Source of the DNA: Clostridia bacterium
GTDB taxonomy: Bacteria; Bacillota; Clostridia; Christensenellales; Aristaeellaceae
Direction: 5' to 3'
NCBI GenBank assembly: GCA_030530315.1
Contig: JAUMVG010000012.1
Location: forward strand, 267 to 61,175
DNA: 60,909 nucleotides
A program made the position numbers and the translations under genes. Positions within the stretch are counted from its first letter, which is position 1. Each line of letters opens with the position of its first letter. The notes under the pieces are model-generated. The model saw only the letters and a list, made by a program, of their open reading frames with translations, did not search any database and had not been told where the DNA came from. This document shows, one piece after another, positions 42,204 to 50,580 of this stretch.

Positions 42204-42794
42204 GTGATCTACTGGATTCTGGGACTGGCGATATTGGCGGGGGCAGCGGCCTGGCTGGGCTGGCGTTGCGTTTCGCTGCGCCGGGCGCTGGAGAAGGCGG
42301 AGGCCCGCTGCCGCGACCTGCAAAAGGAGCGGGCCCAACGCCAGAACCTGCAGCACGCCCTGGAGCGCCGGGGAGCGGAGGTCCGCCGCCTGCGCGCCAA
42401 GGTGGCGGAGTATGAGAGCGAGTTCCAGGAGATGGAGAACCGCGCCAACGATCTGAACATGTCGCTGTTCCAGGAAAGCGGCCTGCGCATTCTGGCCCAG
42501 AAGGAGGAAGGCGCGAACCGCCTGAAGCTGGAGCAGTTGGAGGCGCAGCTGAGCAACGCCCACCAGCACCTGAAGGCCCAGCAGGAGCAGGCCCAGGCGC
42601 AGCTGAAGGAGCGGGACGAGCAGGCCCGGGAGGCGGAGGCGAAGCTCCGCGAGGAGATCGCGGCCCGGGACAAGGAGATCGCCCGGCTCCAGACCGCCAA
42701 CGCCCGGCGTATCGCCCGCAGGGCCCAGCAGGACAACGGCGGACTGGACCAGGTGACGCTGGACGACGTGATGGGCAGGCCGACCGCGTCCTGA
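42204..42794 (+). CDS. Membrane-anchored coiled-coil protein
   Basis: A 196-residue protein of unknown function. It has one N-terminal membrane helix (about residues 2-22, IYWILGLAILAGAAAWLGW) and then about 150 residues of nearly uninterrupted charged heptads (rich in Glu, Arg, Gln, Ala), with a short acidic tail (TLDDVMGRP). GTG 42204 is chosen for the AAAGGG site. The plan resembles RmuC-, EzrA- or DivIVA-like scaffold proteins but no homology is claimed. It stands alone, upstream of the hairpin array. Confidence 0.75.
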   Translation: MIYWILGLAILAGAAAWLGWRCVSLRRALEKAEARCRDLQKERAQRQNLQHALERRGAEVRRLRAKVAEYESEFQEMENRANDLNMSLFQESGLRILAQKEEGANRLKLEQLEAQLSNAHQHLKAQQEQAQAQLKERDEQAREAEAKLREEIAARDKEIARLQTANARRIARRAQQDNGGLDQVTLDDVMGRPTAS

Positions 42795-42883
42795 ACGGAC
42801 GCTGGCGGTGACGATCGCGCGAATCTGTGATTTTGGCAGGCTTGAATCGAGCGGCGTTGCCGCCGTGTACTATGCGTTTACAT

Positions 42884-43243
42884 TTTCAAACAAATGATGC
42901 GCCTTTAACCGGGCGCATCATTTCAAACCGTTGACAAAGCCTGCAAACGCAAGAATCTCTGCCGACAGAAAAGAACAGGCAGAGATTCTTGCTTGCTGTG
43001 TTGGTTGCGCCTGCAAAATGCGGTCACTTACGACCGGGTAAGCTCCCTTTTTTGCAGGCTTGCCGCCTTGCCTTGCGAGGTGGAAATCCTAAAGGATTTC
43101 CAGTTTTCAGCTACACTGAAAACCGAAAGAACAAATATAGCATATTTGTTCTTTCGCCGAGGCTTTCTCAACGGCCTCCAGTCTGTTGACTTTGTCAACA
43201 TCCTGAAATGATGCGCCTTTAACCGGGCGCATCATTTGTTTGG
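42884..43243. repeat. Structured dispersed element, copy 1 (hairpin array)
   Basis: A 360-bp array of hairpins flanked by a 32-bp palindromic direct repeat (42891-42923 and 43206-43237, AAATGATGCGCC / GGCGCATCATTT). The core (42928-43174) shares its order of helices with copy 2. P1 is CCGTTGACAAAGCC with GGCTTTCTCAACGG. P2 is a 15-bp stem at 42949-42992. P3 is GCCTGCAAAA with TTTTGCAGGC, enclosing GGTCACTTAC and GGGTAAGCTCCCT. Extra hairpins sit between P3 and the P1 3' arm (TGGAAATCC stem, TTTTCAG stem, 15-bp CGAAAGAACAAATAT stem). No gene is present in the 42795-43329 gap. Confidence 0.85.
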
Positions 43244-43329
43244 ATTCATTTTGATACGGAGATAGGGGCGTCGCGGCGCTCAGACGGAACAAGGCCAAGC
43301 TGACATCGGTGCCGCGGCTGACGGCGAGG

Positions 43330-43794
43330 TCAGCTTTCCCGCTTCCTCAGGTAGTAATACGTATAATCCCACCTGGAATGATCGTCGCTGGAAAAGCTGG
43401 AGCCGGTTTTGTAGATGAGGGGGAGATTCCTGTACCCGTCGACCGGATCGCTGGTCAGCGTGACCCGCGGTCCCTTTTCGATATGCGACGACTTGTTGAA
43501 TTCGGAATAGCTGGATTCGCCCGTCACGCCCGCGAAGCGCGCGCCGTCCTCAGAAACCACGATTCGCTGGTCTGAGACAGGCATGGTTTCCTCTCTCAAA
43601 TTATCCTCGTCGTTTCCATAGCCGTAGTCGTTGCCCCAGCTTTCTACGGTCAGGATCTCATAGCCGTCTGCCTCCGCGCGGATTCGCGCGAAGGCTTCTT
43701 CGCCATATTCCCGCTGCGTGATGAAGCGCTTGCACGCTCCGGATGAGGCCAGGCAATCCGGCGTTCCTTCCGGGCACAGGGTCCACAGTTTCAT
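43330..43794 (-). CDS. Protein of unknown function (154 residues)
   Basis: Not recognised. A soluble 154-residue protein without signal peptide or membrane helix. It has three cysteines near the N-terminus (LCPEGTPDC, then GAC), an acidic glycine/tyrosine-rich middle (WGNDYGYGNDEDN) and a Tyr-rich end (YTYYYLRKRES). AGGTGA precedes the ATG. Codon use is less GC-biased than neighbours. The GH13 gene starts its stop only 14 bp away in the same direction, upstream, so the two may be co-transcribed; the structured element lies on its other side. Confidence 0.65.
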   Translation of the reverse strand: MKLWTLCPEGTPDCLASSGACKRFITQREYGEEAFARIRAEADGYEILTVESWGNDYGYGNDEDNLREETMPVSDQRIVVSEDGARFAGVTGESSYSEFNKSSHIEKGPRVTLTSDPVDGYRNLPLIYKTGSSFSSDDHSRWDYTYYYLRKRES

Positions 43795-43808
43795 ATCTTG
43801 TCACCTGC

Positions 43809-45704
43809 TCATTTCCCGGTCCAGCGGGTTTTCTTCGCCTGGGTGCGCATTTCCGCCGTCGGCTCCAGCCAGACAGCGGACTCCGGCGGGATTTCCCACA
43901 CCCGATCGCCGTACTCGATGCGCCGCTGTTCGCCGCAGCGGTTGACGGCCAGCGTCAGGTACTGGTTGGCCGCCGGGGCGCCGAATACGTCCACGCCGCC
44001 GGTGATGCAGCGCTCCACCAGCACGACGTCGGAGCCGACGGCGCTGAGGTGCAGGTCTCCGGTGCGCAGGGCGGAGGAGCGCATGCGGGTGAGCATGATC
44101 TCCCGGAAGGTCTCCACGAGGCCCTCGTCCTCGTGTCCCCAGGGGTAGGTGGCCCGGTTGTAGGGGTCGGCCATGCCCGTCAGGCCGGCCTCGTCGCCGT
44201 AGTAGAGGCAGGGCATGCCGGGAAGGGCGCAGATCAGCGTCCAGGCAGCGATCAGGCGCTGCCGGCCGCGGGCGTAGTCCTCGGGGCTCATCATGAAGGG
44301 GTGGCGATAGACCCGGTCTGGAGCCATGTCGCCGATGTTCGCCAGCACGCTGATGGCCCGGGGCGTGTCGTGGCTGCCCAGCAGGTTCATCTCGGAGTAG
44401 AGGAAGGGCAGGGGCATGTTCTCCCGCAGGCTCTCCAGGTGCCGCACGAAGGAGGGCGCGTCGCACCGGCAGCAGAGGAACTCCACGATGGCGTCCCGCA
44501 GGGGGTAGTTCATGCAGCTGTCCAGGGTGTCGCCCAGGCAGTAGCAGCGCATCTCGCCGTAGGCCACCTTGTTGGTGGGGTCCTCCCAGACCTCGCCGAT
44601 CAGGGCGGAATCCGGCCGCTCCCGGCGGATGCGGGCGCGCAGCTTACGAATGAAGGCCATGGGCAGCTCGTCGGCCACGTCCAGCCGCCAGCCGGACGCG
44701 CCGGCGCGGATCCAGTGGGCGGTCACGCTGTCGTCGTCCTCGATGATGAAGCGCTGGTAGCTCTCGGTCTCCTCGTGCACGTTGGGCAGGGTCTTGAAGT
44801 TCCACCAGCACTCGTAGTCGTCGGGCCAGCGGCGGAAGCGGTACCACTCCCGGTAGGGAGACTCGGGGTCGTTGTAGGCGCCGCCGGGGCCGTAATTGCC
44901 GTCCCGGTTGAAGTACAGGCTGTCCGAGCCGGTGTGGGAGAACACGCCGTCCAGGATCACGCGCATGCCCCGCGCCCGGGCCGCCGTGCAGAGGGCACGG
45001 AAGTCCGCCTCGGTGCCGAAGCTGGGGTCGATCTGCATGTAGTCGCCGGTGTTGTACTTGTGGTTGCTGCGGGCCTTGAAGATGGGGTTGAAGTACAGCA
45101 CGGTGACGCCCAGGCTCTGGATGTAGTCCAGCTTCTCCATGATGCCCCGCAGGTTGCCGCCGAAGTAGTCGTTGTTGCAGTTGTCGCCGTACTTGTCGTC
45201 GTTGATGATCAGGGCGGGGTCGTCGTCCCAGCGCAGGTGATAATAGGAGGCCGGGGGCAGCTTGCGCACGTCCTTCTTGCCCGCGCAGTGGTAGCGGTCC
45301 ACCATGATTTGCAGCATCATGCCGTTGCGCATCCACTCCGGGGTCTGGTAGGCGGGGTCGTACACGGTGACCTGGTAGCCGCCCGGGGCGCTTTCCGACA
45401 GGGCGCCGATCCCGCCCAGTCCGTCGGCGGCGTTGCCCCAGAACCAAGTCTTGCCGCCTCTGTCCACGGCCATGAAATAGTACCACAGCAAGCCGGGCTC
45501 CGAGGGGAGAGTGACCTCGCACTCATACATGCCGTCGTGGGTGGGACGCATGGGCAGTATGCTCTCCGCCTCCTGCCACCACAGGCGCAGGCATATCCTG
45601 TGCAGGCCCTCCGCCCGCACCCGCAGGCGCAGCTGCCGTCCGCAGGGTGCGGCGCCCTGGGGCGTGCGATAGGCGGGGTCGCGGGAATCGTGGAAGAAAT
45701 TCAT
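43809..45704 (-). CDS. Alpha-amylase family GH13 protein (neopullulanase/cyclomaltodextrinase-like)
   Basis: A 631-residue alpha-glucan hydrolase. An N-terminal beta-sandwich (about residues 1-125) precedes the TIM barrel, as in neopullulanase and cyclomaltodextrinase. Conserved regions are RVILDGVFSHTG, GWRLDVADE (nucleophile D342), LIGEVWED (acid/base E371) and LGSHDTPR (D446). There is no signal peptide, so it acts in the cytoplasm on imported or stored maltodextrins. ATG 45704 has TAGGAGT before it. It lies downstream of glgP in the same direction, with element copy 2 in the gap. Confidence 0.9.
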   Translation of the reverse strand: MNFFHDSRDPAYRTPQGAAPCGRQLRLRVRAEGLHRICLRLWWQEAESILPMRPTHDGMYECEVTLPSEPGLLWYYFMAVDRGGKTWFWGNAADGLGGIGALSESAPGGYQVTVYDPAYQTPEWMRNGMMLQIMVDRYHCAGKKDVRKLPPASYYHLRWDDDPALIINDDKYGDNCNNDYFGGNLRGIMEKLDYIQSLGVTVLYFNPIFKARSNHKYNTGDYMQIDPSFGTEADFRALCTAARARGMRVILDGVFSHTGSDSLYFNRDGNYGPGGAYNDPESPYREWYRFRRWPDDYECWWNFKTLPNVHEETESYQRFIIEDDDSVTAHWIRAGASGWRLDVADELPMAFIRKLRARIRRERPDSALIGEVWEDPTNKVAYGEMRCYCLGDTLDSCMNYPLRDAIVEFLCCRCDAPSFVRHLESLRENMPLPFLYSEMNLLGSHDTPRAISVLANIGDMAPDRVYRHPFMMSPEDYARGRQRLIAAWTLICALPGMPCLYYGDEAGLTGMADPYNRATYPWGHEDEGLVETFREIMLTRMRSSALRTGDLHLSAVGSDVVLVERCITGGVDVFGAPAANQYLTLAVNRCGEQRRIEYGDRVWEIPPESAVWLEPTAEMRTQAKKTRWTGK

Positions 45705-45742
45705 GGAATCACTCCTACTGCGTGGGATGCCACAAAATGAAG

Positions 45743-45942
45743 GAATTTGGAATGGGGTGTGCCATTCCAAATTCCCCAGACCGCTGACAAAGCCCGCAAA
45801 CACAAGAATCTCTGCGAACAAAAAGACGGGCAGAGATTCTTGCTTGCTGTGTTGGCTTCAATTGCAAATATCGGTCACTTACATTTGGGTAAGTTCCCTC
45901 ATTTGCAATTTTGCCGCCTTGCCTTGCAAGCTTTTTCAGCGG
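45743..45942. repeat. Structured dispersed element, copy 2
   Basis: The core (45781-45942) repeats copy 1. P1 is CCGCTGACAAAGC with GCTTTTTCAGCGG. P2 is CAAGAATCTCTGC (45803-45815) with GCAGAGATTCTTG (45830-45842). P3 is AATTGCAAAT (45860-45869) with ATTTGCAATT (45901-45910), enclosing GGTCACTTAC (45873-45882) and GGGTAAGTTCCCT (45887-45899). A separate 13-bp hairpin (GGAATTTGGAATG stem, 45743-45776) stands where copy 1 has its ATGATGCGCC hairpin. It lies between glgP and the GH13 gene. Confidence 0.85.
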
Positions 45943-45961
45943 CCTTCAATTCTGCCAAAGC

Positions 45962-48409
45962 TTACAGCTTCAGGGGCTTCAGGTGCCAGATCAGCCGGTT
46001 GTACTCCTCGATGGTGCGGTCGGAGGTGAACAGGCTGGAGCAGGCGGTATTCATGATGGACTTGTGCAGCCACAGCTTGCGGTCGTCGTAGTCGCGCAGC
46101 AGGTCCTTCTGGGTGTTCACGTAGGGCGCCAGGTCCTTCAGCACGAAGTAGGGGTCGGCCATTCCGCCGCCGTCGCCGAACAGCAGGGAGTGGTAGATCT
46201 CCTGGAACATGCGGGGGTTCTCCGGGCACAGGGTGCCGTCGATCAGCTGCTCCATCACGCGGCGGATCTTCGGGTTGGTCTCGTAGATCTCGTGGGCGCG
46301 ATAGGTGGCGTAGCCGCGGTCCACCTCCTCGGCGGTGAGGCCGAAGATGTAGATATTTTCCGGGCCGACCTGCTGGTAGATCTCGCAGTTGGCGCCGTCC
46401 ATGGTGCCCAGGGTCACCGCGCCGTTCATCATGAACTTCATGTTGCCGGTGCCGCTGGCTTCCTTGCCGGCGGTGGAGATCTGCTGGCTGATCTCGGTGG
46501 CGGGCATCAGCAGCTCCGCCTGGGAGACGCAGTAGTTCTCCAGGAACACCACGTTGATCAGCTTGGAGGCGCGGGGATGCTTGCGCACCAGGTCGCCCAC
46601 GGCGTTGATCAGCTTGATGGTCAGCTTCGCGCGCTGATAGCCCGGCGCGGCCTTGGCGCCGAAGATGAAGGTGTGGGCGTGGAACTCCTGCTCGGGGTGC
46701 TCCACGATCTCGTTGTAGAGCACCATGATGCCCAGGGCGTTCATCAGCTGGCGCTTGTACTCGTGCAGGCGCTTGGCCTGGGCGTCGAAGATGCTCTCGG
46801 GGTTCATCTCGATGCCCTGATAGCGGTAGACGTGGTCCGCCAGGCGCAGCTTGTTGTGGTACTTGATGTCATTGAAGCGCTGCTGGAAGGCGGGGTCGTC
46901 CGCGAAGGCCTTCAGGTCGGCGATGCGGGGCATGTCCTTGCGCCAGCCGTCGCCGATGGCTTCGTCGATCAGGCTGGACAGCTCCGGGTTGCACTGCATC
47001 AGCCAGCGGCGATGGGTGATGCCGTTGGTGACGTTGACGAACTTGCGGGGCTCCAGCATGTAGAAGTCGTGGAAGGTCTGCTTCTTGAGGATCTCGGTGT
47101 GGATGGCGGACACGCCGTTGACGGAGTGGGCGTAGGCCACGCACAGGTTGGCCATGTGCACCTGGTTGTAGGCGAGGATGGCCATGTGCCCGATGCGCTC
47201 CCACTGGCCGGGGAAGGAATCCCACAGCTTGGCGCACAGGCGGGTGTTCATCTCCTGCAGGATCATGTAAATGCGGGGCAGCTGCTCCTTGAACAGGCTC
47301 TCCGGCCACTTCTCCAGCGCCTCCACCAGCACGGTGTGGTTGGTGTAGGCGAAGGTGCGGCGGGCGATGCTCTCCGCGGTGTCCCAGCCCAGGCCGTAAT
47401 CGTCCATCAGGATGCGCATCAGCTCGGGGATGGCCACGGCGGGATGGGTGTCGTTGATGTGGATGGCCACCTTGTCCGGGAAGATGGACCAGTGATAGCC
47501 GTAGGTATCGATGAACTCCTTCACCGCGAACTGGATGGAGGCGGAGGAGAAGAAGTACTGCTGCTTCAGGCGCAGCTCCTTGCCCTGGTAGCTGTCGTCG
47601 TTGGGGTAGAGGATCTTGGAGATGACCTCCGCCAACTCGCGCTCCTCCATGGCCTGCACGTACTGGCCGCGGTTGAAGTGCATCATGTCGATCTGCTGGG
47701 TGGCCTTCGCGCTCCAGGTGCGCAGGAAGTTGACCTTGGTGCTGTCGTAGCCCACCACGGGGATGTCGTAGGGCACGGCCTGCACGGTCTTGTAGTCCAG
47801 GTGGCGGAAGAACGTGTGCCCGTTCTCCTCGTAGGACTCGATGCGGCCGCCGAAGTGGATCTCCATGGTGTCCTGGGGATGGGGGATCTCCCAGATGTTG
47901 CCCTGGGCCAGCCAGTTGTCCGGCACCTCGACCTGATAGCCGTCCACCAGCTTCTGGCGGAACAGGCCGAACTCATAGCGAATGGTGCAGCCCATAGCGG
48001 GCAGCTTCAGAGTGGTCAGGGAGTCCAGGAAGCAGGCGGCCAGGCGGCCCAGACCGCCGTTGCCCAGGCCGGGCTCCGGCTCCTGCTCGAACACGATGGA
48101 GCGGTCGATATTCAGCTCGTCCAGAGCCTGCATATAGTTTTTCTCGTTGACCAGGTTGACCATGTTGTTGTGCAGGGTGCGGCCCACCAGGAACTCGGCG
48201 CTGAGATAATACACTTTTTTGGCCTGCTGTTCCTTGCGCGCGTCGCGGGAATAGCTCCTGCGCTGCATGATCTCATCGCGCACCACCAGGGCCAGGGCCT
48301 GATAGAGCTGTTCCGGCGTGGCGTCGCTCACGTCGCAGGCAAACTGGGTGTGCAGCTTATTGAGAATACTGTCTTTGATTTGCGCAACGGTCATCCGTTC
48401 AAATTCCAC
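45962..48409 (-). CDS. glgP: Glycogen/starch/alpha-glucan phosphorylase
   Basis: Pyridoxal-phosphate enzyme that releases glucose-1-phosphate from the non-reducing end of alpha-1,4-glucans. It has 815 residues from GTG 48409, which has a GGAGGT site 6 bases before it. The PLP lysine is in EASGTGNMKFMMNGAVTLG (K658). Other conserved stretches are GNGGLGRLAACF and the NDTHPA nucleotide-site motif. The neighbours supply the rest of the pathway: GH13 for debranching or trimming, and the phosphohexomutase at 50581 for glucose-1-P to glucose-6-P. Confidence 0.96.
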   Translation of the reverse strand: MEFERMTVAQIKDSILNKLHTQFACDVSDATPEQLYQALALVVRDEIMQRRSYSRDARKEQQAKKVYYLSAEFLVGRTLHNNMVNLVNEKNYMQALDELNIDRSIVFEQEPEPGLGNGGLGRLAACFLDSLTTLKLPAMGCTIRYEFGLFRQKLVDGYQVEVPDNWLAQGNIWEIPHPQDTMEIHFGGRIESYEENGHTFFRHLDYKTVQAVPYDIPVVGYDSTKVNFLRTWSAKATQQIDMMHFNRGQYVQAMEERELAEVISKILYPNDDSYQGKELRLKQQYFFSSASIQFAVKEFIDTYGYHWSIFPDKVAIHINDTHPAVAIPELMRILMDDYGLGWDTAESIARRTFAYTNHTVLVEALEKWPESLFKEQLPRIYMILQEMNTRLCAKLWDSFPGQWERIGHMAILAYNQVHMANLCVAYAHSVNGVSAIHTEILKKQTFHDFYMLEPRKFVNVTNGITHRRWLMQCNPELSSLIDEAIGDGWRKDMPRIADLKAFADDPAFQQRFNDIKYHNKLRLADHVYRYQGIEMNPESIFDAQAKRLHEYKRQLMNALGIMVLYNEIVEHPEQEFHAHTFIFGAKAAPGYQRAKLTIKLINAVGDLVRKHPRASKLINVVFLENYCVSQAELLMPATEISQQISTAGKEASGTGNMKFMMNGAVTLGTMDGANCEIYQQVGPENIYIFGLTAEEVDRGYATYRAHEIYETNPKIRRVMEQLIDGTLCPENPRMFQEIYHSLLFGDGGGMADPYFVLKDLAPYVNTQKDLLRDYDDRKLWLHKSIMNTACSSLFTSDRTIEEYNRLIWHLKPLKL

Positions 48410-48455
48410 AAAAACACCTCCGCGAATCATCGGCGAATATTAGAGCCTACGCGCT

Positions 48456-48484
48456 ACTATAACACATCGGCGGAGATTGCGCAA
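48456..48484 (-). promoter_or_regulatory. glgP promoter
   Basis: Minus-strand TTGCGC (48479-48484), 17-bp spacer, TATAGT (48456-48461), 47 bp before the GTG start. The rest of the 328-bp divergent gap to 48738 is AT-rich near 48490-48600 and shows no clear plus-strand promoter; TAGAAT at 48683 is a weak candidate. Confidence 0.7.
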
Positions 48485-48737
48485 CGGAAAGCATGTTGAT
48501 TTTTTGGGCGTTTACGGGCATGTTTGGCCTTTTTTTGCCGCGGTATGGACAGTTTGCCGATTGTTTGGCGTTTAGTCGCTTAATAAAGGTTAATTTGTTG
48601 TGTTCAAGGGGTTTGACGTGGCTTGAGGCAAACTTTAACGGAAGCGTGCAAGTGGGAAAGTGGAAGCCCGGCGGGTTCTGTGATAGAATAGGCGGCATAA
48701 AGGCGAGCGGCGCTTCCGCTCGATGGGAGTGGGTTTC

Positions 48738-50084
48738 ATGAGCAAGGCTTCGTGCCGGATGACCGAGGGCAGCATCCCCGGCCACCTGATCCGCTATTCG
48801 ATCCCCGCGATACTAGGCGATCTGTTCCAGGTGACCTACAACACCGTGGATTCGGTGATCGTCGGCAAGTACGCCGGTGCGGCAGCCCTGGCGGCGGTGG
48901 GCATCGCGAGCCCGCTGATGAGCGTGGCGATGTTCCTGATCATCGGCATGAGCATCGGGGCCTCGGTGCTGCTCAGCGAATTCTACGGCGCGGGGGACAT
49001 GCGCTCGCTGCGGCGGCAGTTTTCCACCACGCTGGTCATGGGCTTTGTCACCAGCGCGGCGATCGCGCTGTCGATGTTCGCGCTGACGACGCCGCTGCTG
49101 CGGCTGTGCCGCACGCCGGAGGAGATCCTGGCGGACACCGCGGGATACCTGCGCATCGTGGCCCTGGGCATGGTCGTCACCTCGCTGTACAACATGCTGG
49201 CGGCGGCATCGAAGGCCATAGGCGACACGCTGACGCCGCTGATCTGCATGGTGGCGGGTTCCCTGGTGAACGTGGGCCTGGACTACTGGTTCGTGGCCGG
49301 GCTGGGCCGCGGCGTGAACGGGGCGGCCTTTGCCACGGTGATCTCCCAGGGCGTGGCGGCGTTGCTGTGCGCGGCGCTGCTGTACCGCAACGAAAGGCTG
49401 CTGTTCGTCGGAGAGGGCGGCTTTTGCGTGGACCGGTCGCTGCTGAAGCGCACGCTGCGCTTCAGCCTGCCCACCGCGCTGCAGCAGGCGGGCGTGTACG
49501 TGGGCAAGCTGCTGGTGCAGTCCGCGGTGAACCCGCTGGGCGTCAACGCCATCGCCGCGTTCAACGCCGTGAACCGCATCGACGACTACGCGCTGATCCC
49601 CGAGCGGGACATCGCCAACGGCGAGACCGCGCTGGTGGCCCAGAACCACGGCGCGAAGCGGGCCGACCGCATGCGGGAGGGCCTGCGCGCCACCGCGCTG
49701 CTGGAGGTGGGCTACGGGCTGGTGGTGTCGCTGTGCGTGTTCGCGTTCGCGGAAAAGCTGATGGGCCTGTTCGTGGCGCCCGAGGAGACCGAGGTGATCC
49801 GGCTGGGCACCCGCTACCTGCGCCTGATGGGCTTCTTCTACTTCATGCCCGGCATCACCAACGGCCTGCAGGGCTATATGCGGGCCATCGGCAGGATGAA
49901 CCTGACCATGATCGTGACCTATTCCCAGATGTTCACCCGCACCGTGGTCACCTTCCTGCTGATCGGCAGCATGGGGCTGGACGCCGTGCCCCTGGCCTGC
50001 GCCGCGGGCTGGGTGATGATGACGGTCTGGGAGGTCGCCCTGATGGCGCGCTGGAGCCGCGACGGGCGGCTGTACAGGCTGTGA
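48738..50084 (+). CDS. MATE family efflux transporter
   Basis: A 448-residue multidrug and toxin extrusion family protein with about twelve membrane segments in two related halves (NTVDSVIVGKYAG in the first, typical of the DinF/NorM-like branch). It exports cationic drugs or metabolites by Na+ or H+ antiport. ATG 48738 has GGGAGTGGG before it. It is divergent from glgP and has no evident link to the sugar genes. Confidence 0.92.
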   Translation: MSKASCRMTEGSIPGHLIRYSIPAILGDLFQVTYNTVDSVIVGKYAGAAALAAVGIASPLMSVAMFLIIGMSIGASVLLSEFYGAGDMRSLRRQFSTTLVMGFVTSAAIALSMFALTTPLLRLCRTPEEILADTAGYLRIVALGMVVTSLYNMLAAASKAIGDTLTPLICMVAGSLVNVGLDYWFVAGLGRGVNGAAFATVISQGVAALLCAALLYRNERLLFVGEGGFCVDRSLLKRTLRFSLPTALQQAGVYVGKLLVQSAVNPLGVNAIAAFNAVNRIDDYALIPERDIANGETALVAQNHGAKRADRMREGLRATALLEVGYGLVVSLCVFAFAEKLMGLFVAPEETEVIRLGTRYLRLMGFFYFMPGITNGLQGYMRAIGRMNLTMIVTYSQMFTRTVVTFLLIGSMGLDAVPLACAAGWVMMTVWEVALMARWSRDGRLYRL

Positions 50085-50184
50085 GGCAGGCGGCTGTCGG
50101 CAAGGCCCTCCGGAACCCACTGCTCCTTGAAGCGATGCGCTTTCCAATTCTTCCCGGAGGTTCAAGAATTGTGGGCCTTACCCC

Positions 50185-50213
50185 TTGCATTTGCCGCGCG
50201 TTTGTTGTACACT
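50185..50213 (+). promoter_or_regulatory. Promoter of the DUF1858 gene
   Basis: TTGCAT (50185-50190), 17-bp spacer, TACACT (50208-50213), 52 bp before the start. Confidence 0.7.
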
Positions 50214-50265
50214 GATATTGGAAGTTTTCCAAACGAGACCTGAATTCATTGGAGGTATTTTCAAC

Positions 50266-50475
50266 ATGGCAACGATCACCAAGCAGATGAGCATTGGCGA
50301 GGTGCTGGACATCGACCGCACCACCGCGCCGATCATGATGGAATACGGCATGCATTGCATGGGCTGCCCCTTCTCGATGATGGAGAGCCTGGAGATGGGC
50401 TGCGCCGCTCACGGCACCGACGCTGACGAGCTGGTGGACCGGCTGAACAAGTACCTGGCCGAGAAGGAAAAATAA
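50266..50475 (+). CDS. DUF1858 domain protein
   Basis: A 69-residue all-helical protein of the DUF1858/ScdA-N family. The conserved features are the N-terminal SIGEVLDID and the HCMGCPF segment with C31 and C34. The family is often found fused or adjacent to redox and Fe-S repair proteins (ScdA/RIC) and is thought to act in redox or cluster handling; its precise function is unknown. GGAGGT precedes the ATG. The phosphohexomutase gene follows after 105 bp. Confidence 0.9.
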   Translation: MATITKQMSIGEVLDIDRTTAPIMMEYGMHCMGCPFSMMESLEMGCAAHGTDADELVDRLNKYLAEKEK

Positions 50476-50580
50476 TCGGATCTGGAGCGCAGGTCCCGGA
50501 TTCGAGCCGGGGCCTGCGCCCCTGCTTTTATCGCCTTGCCATTGATCCAAATTTCAATTACCGAACAGGAGGAATGCCCC

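Noticed and set aside
42989-43211. Short open frames inside structured element copy 1 (and 45703-46091 in copy 2)
   Set aside because: They are translations of the repeat; similarity between copies follows RNA pairing, not codons.
42884-43243. CRISPR array in the hairpin-rich gap
   Set aside because: The repeated unit occurs only twice, the hairpins between differ in sequence and length, and no cas gene is present.
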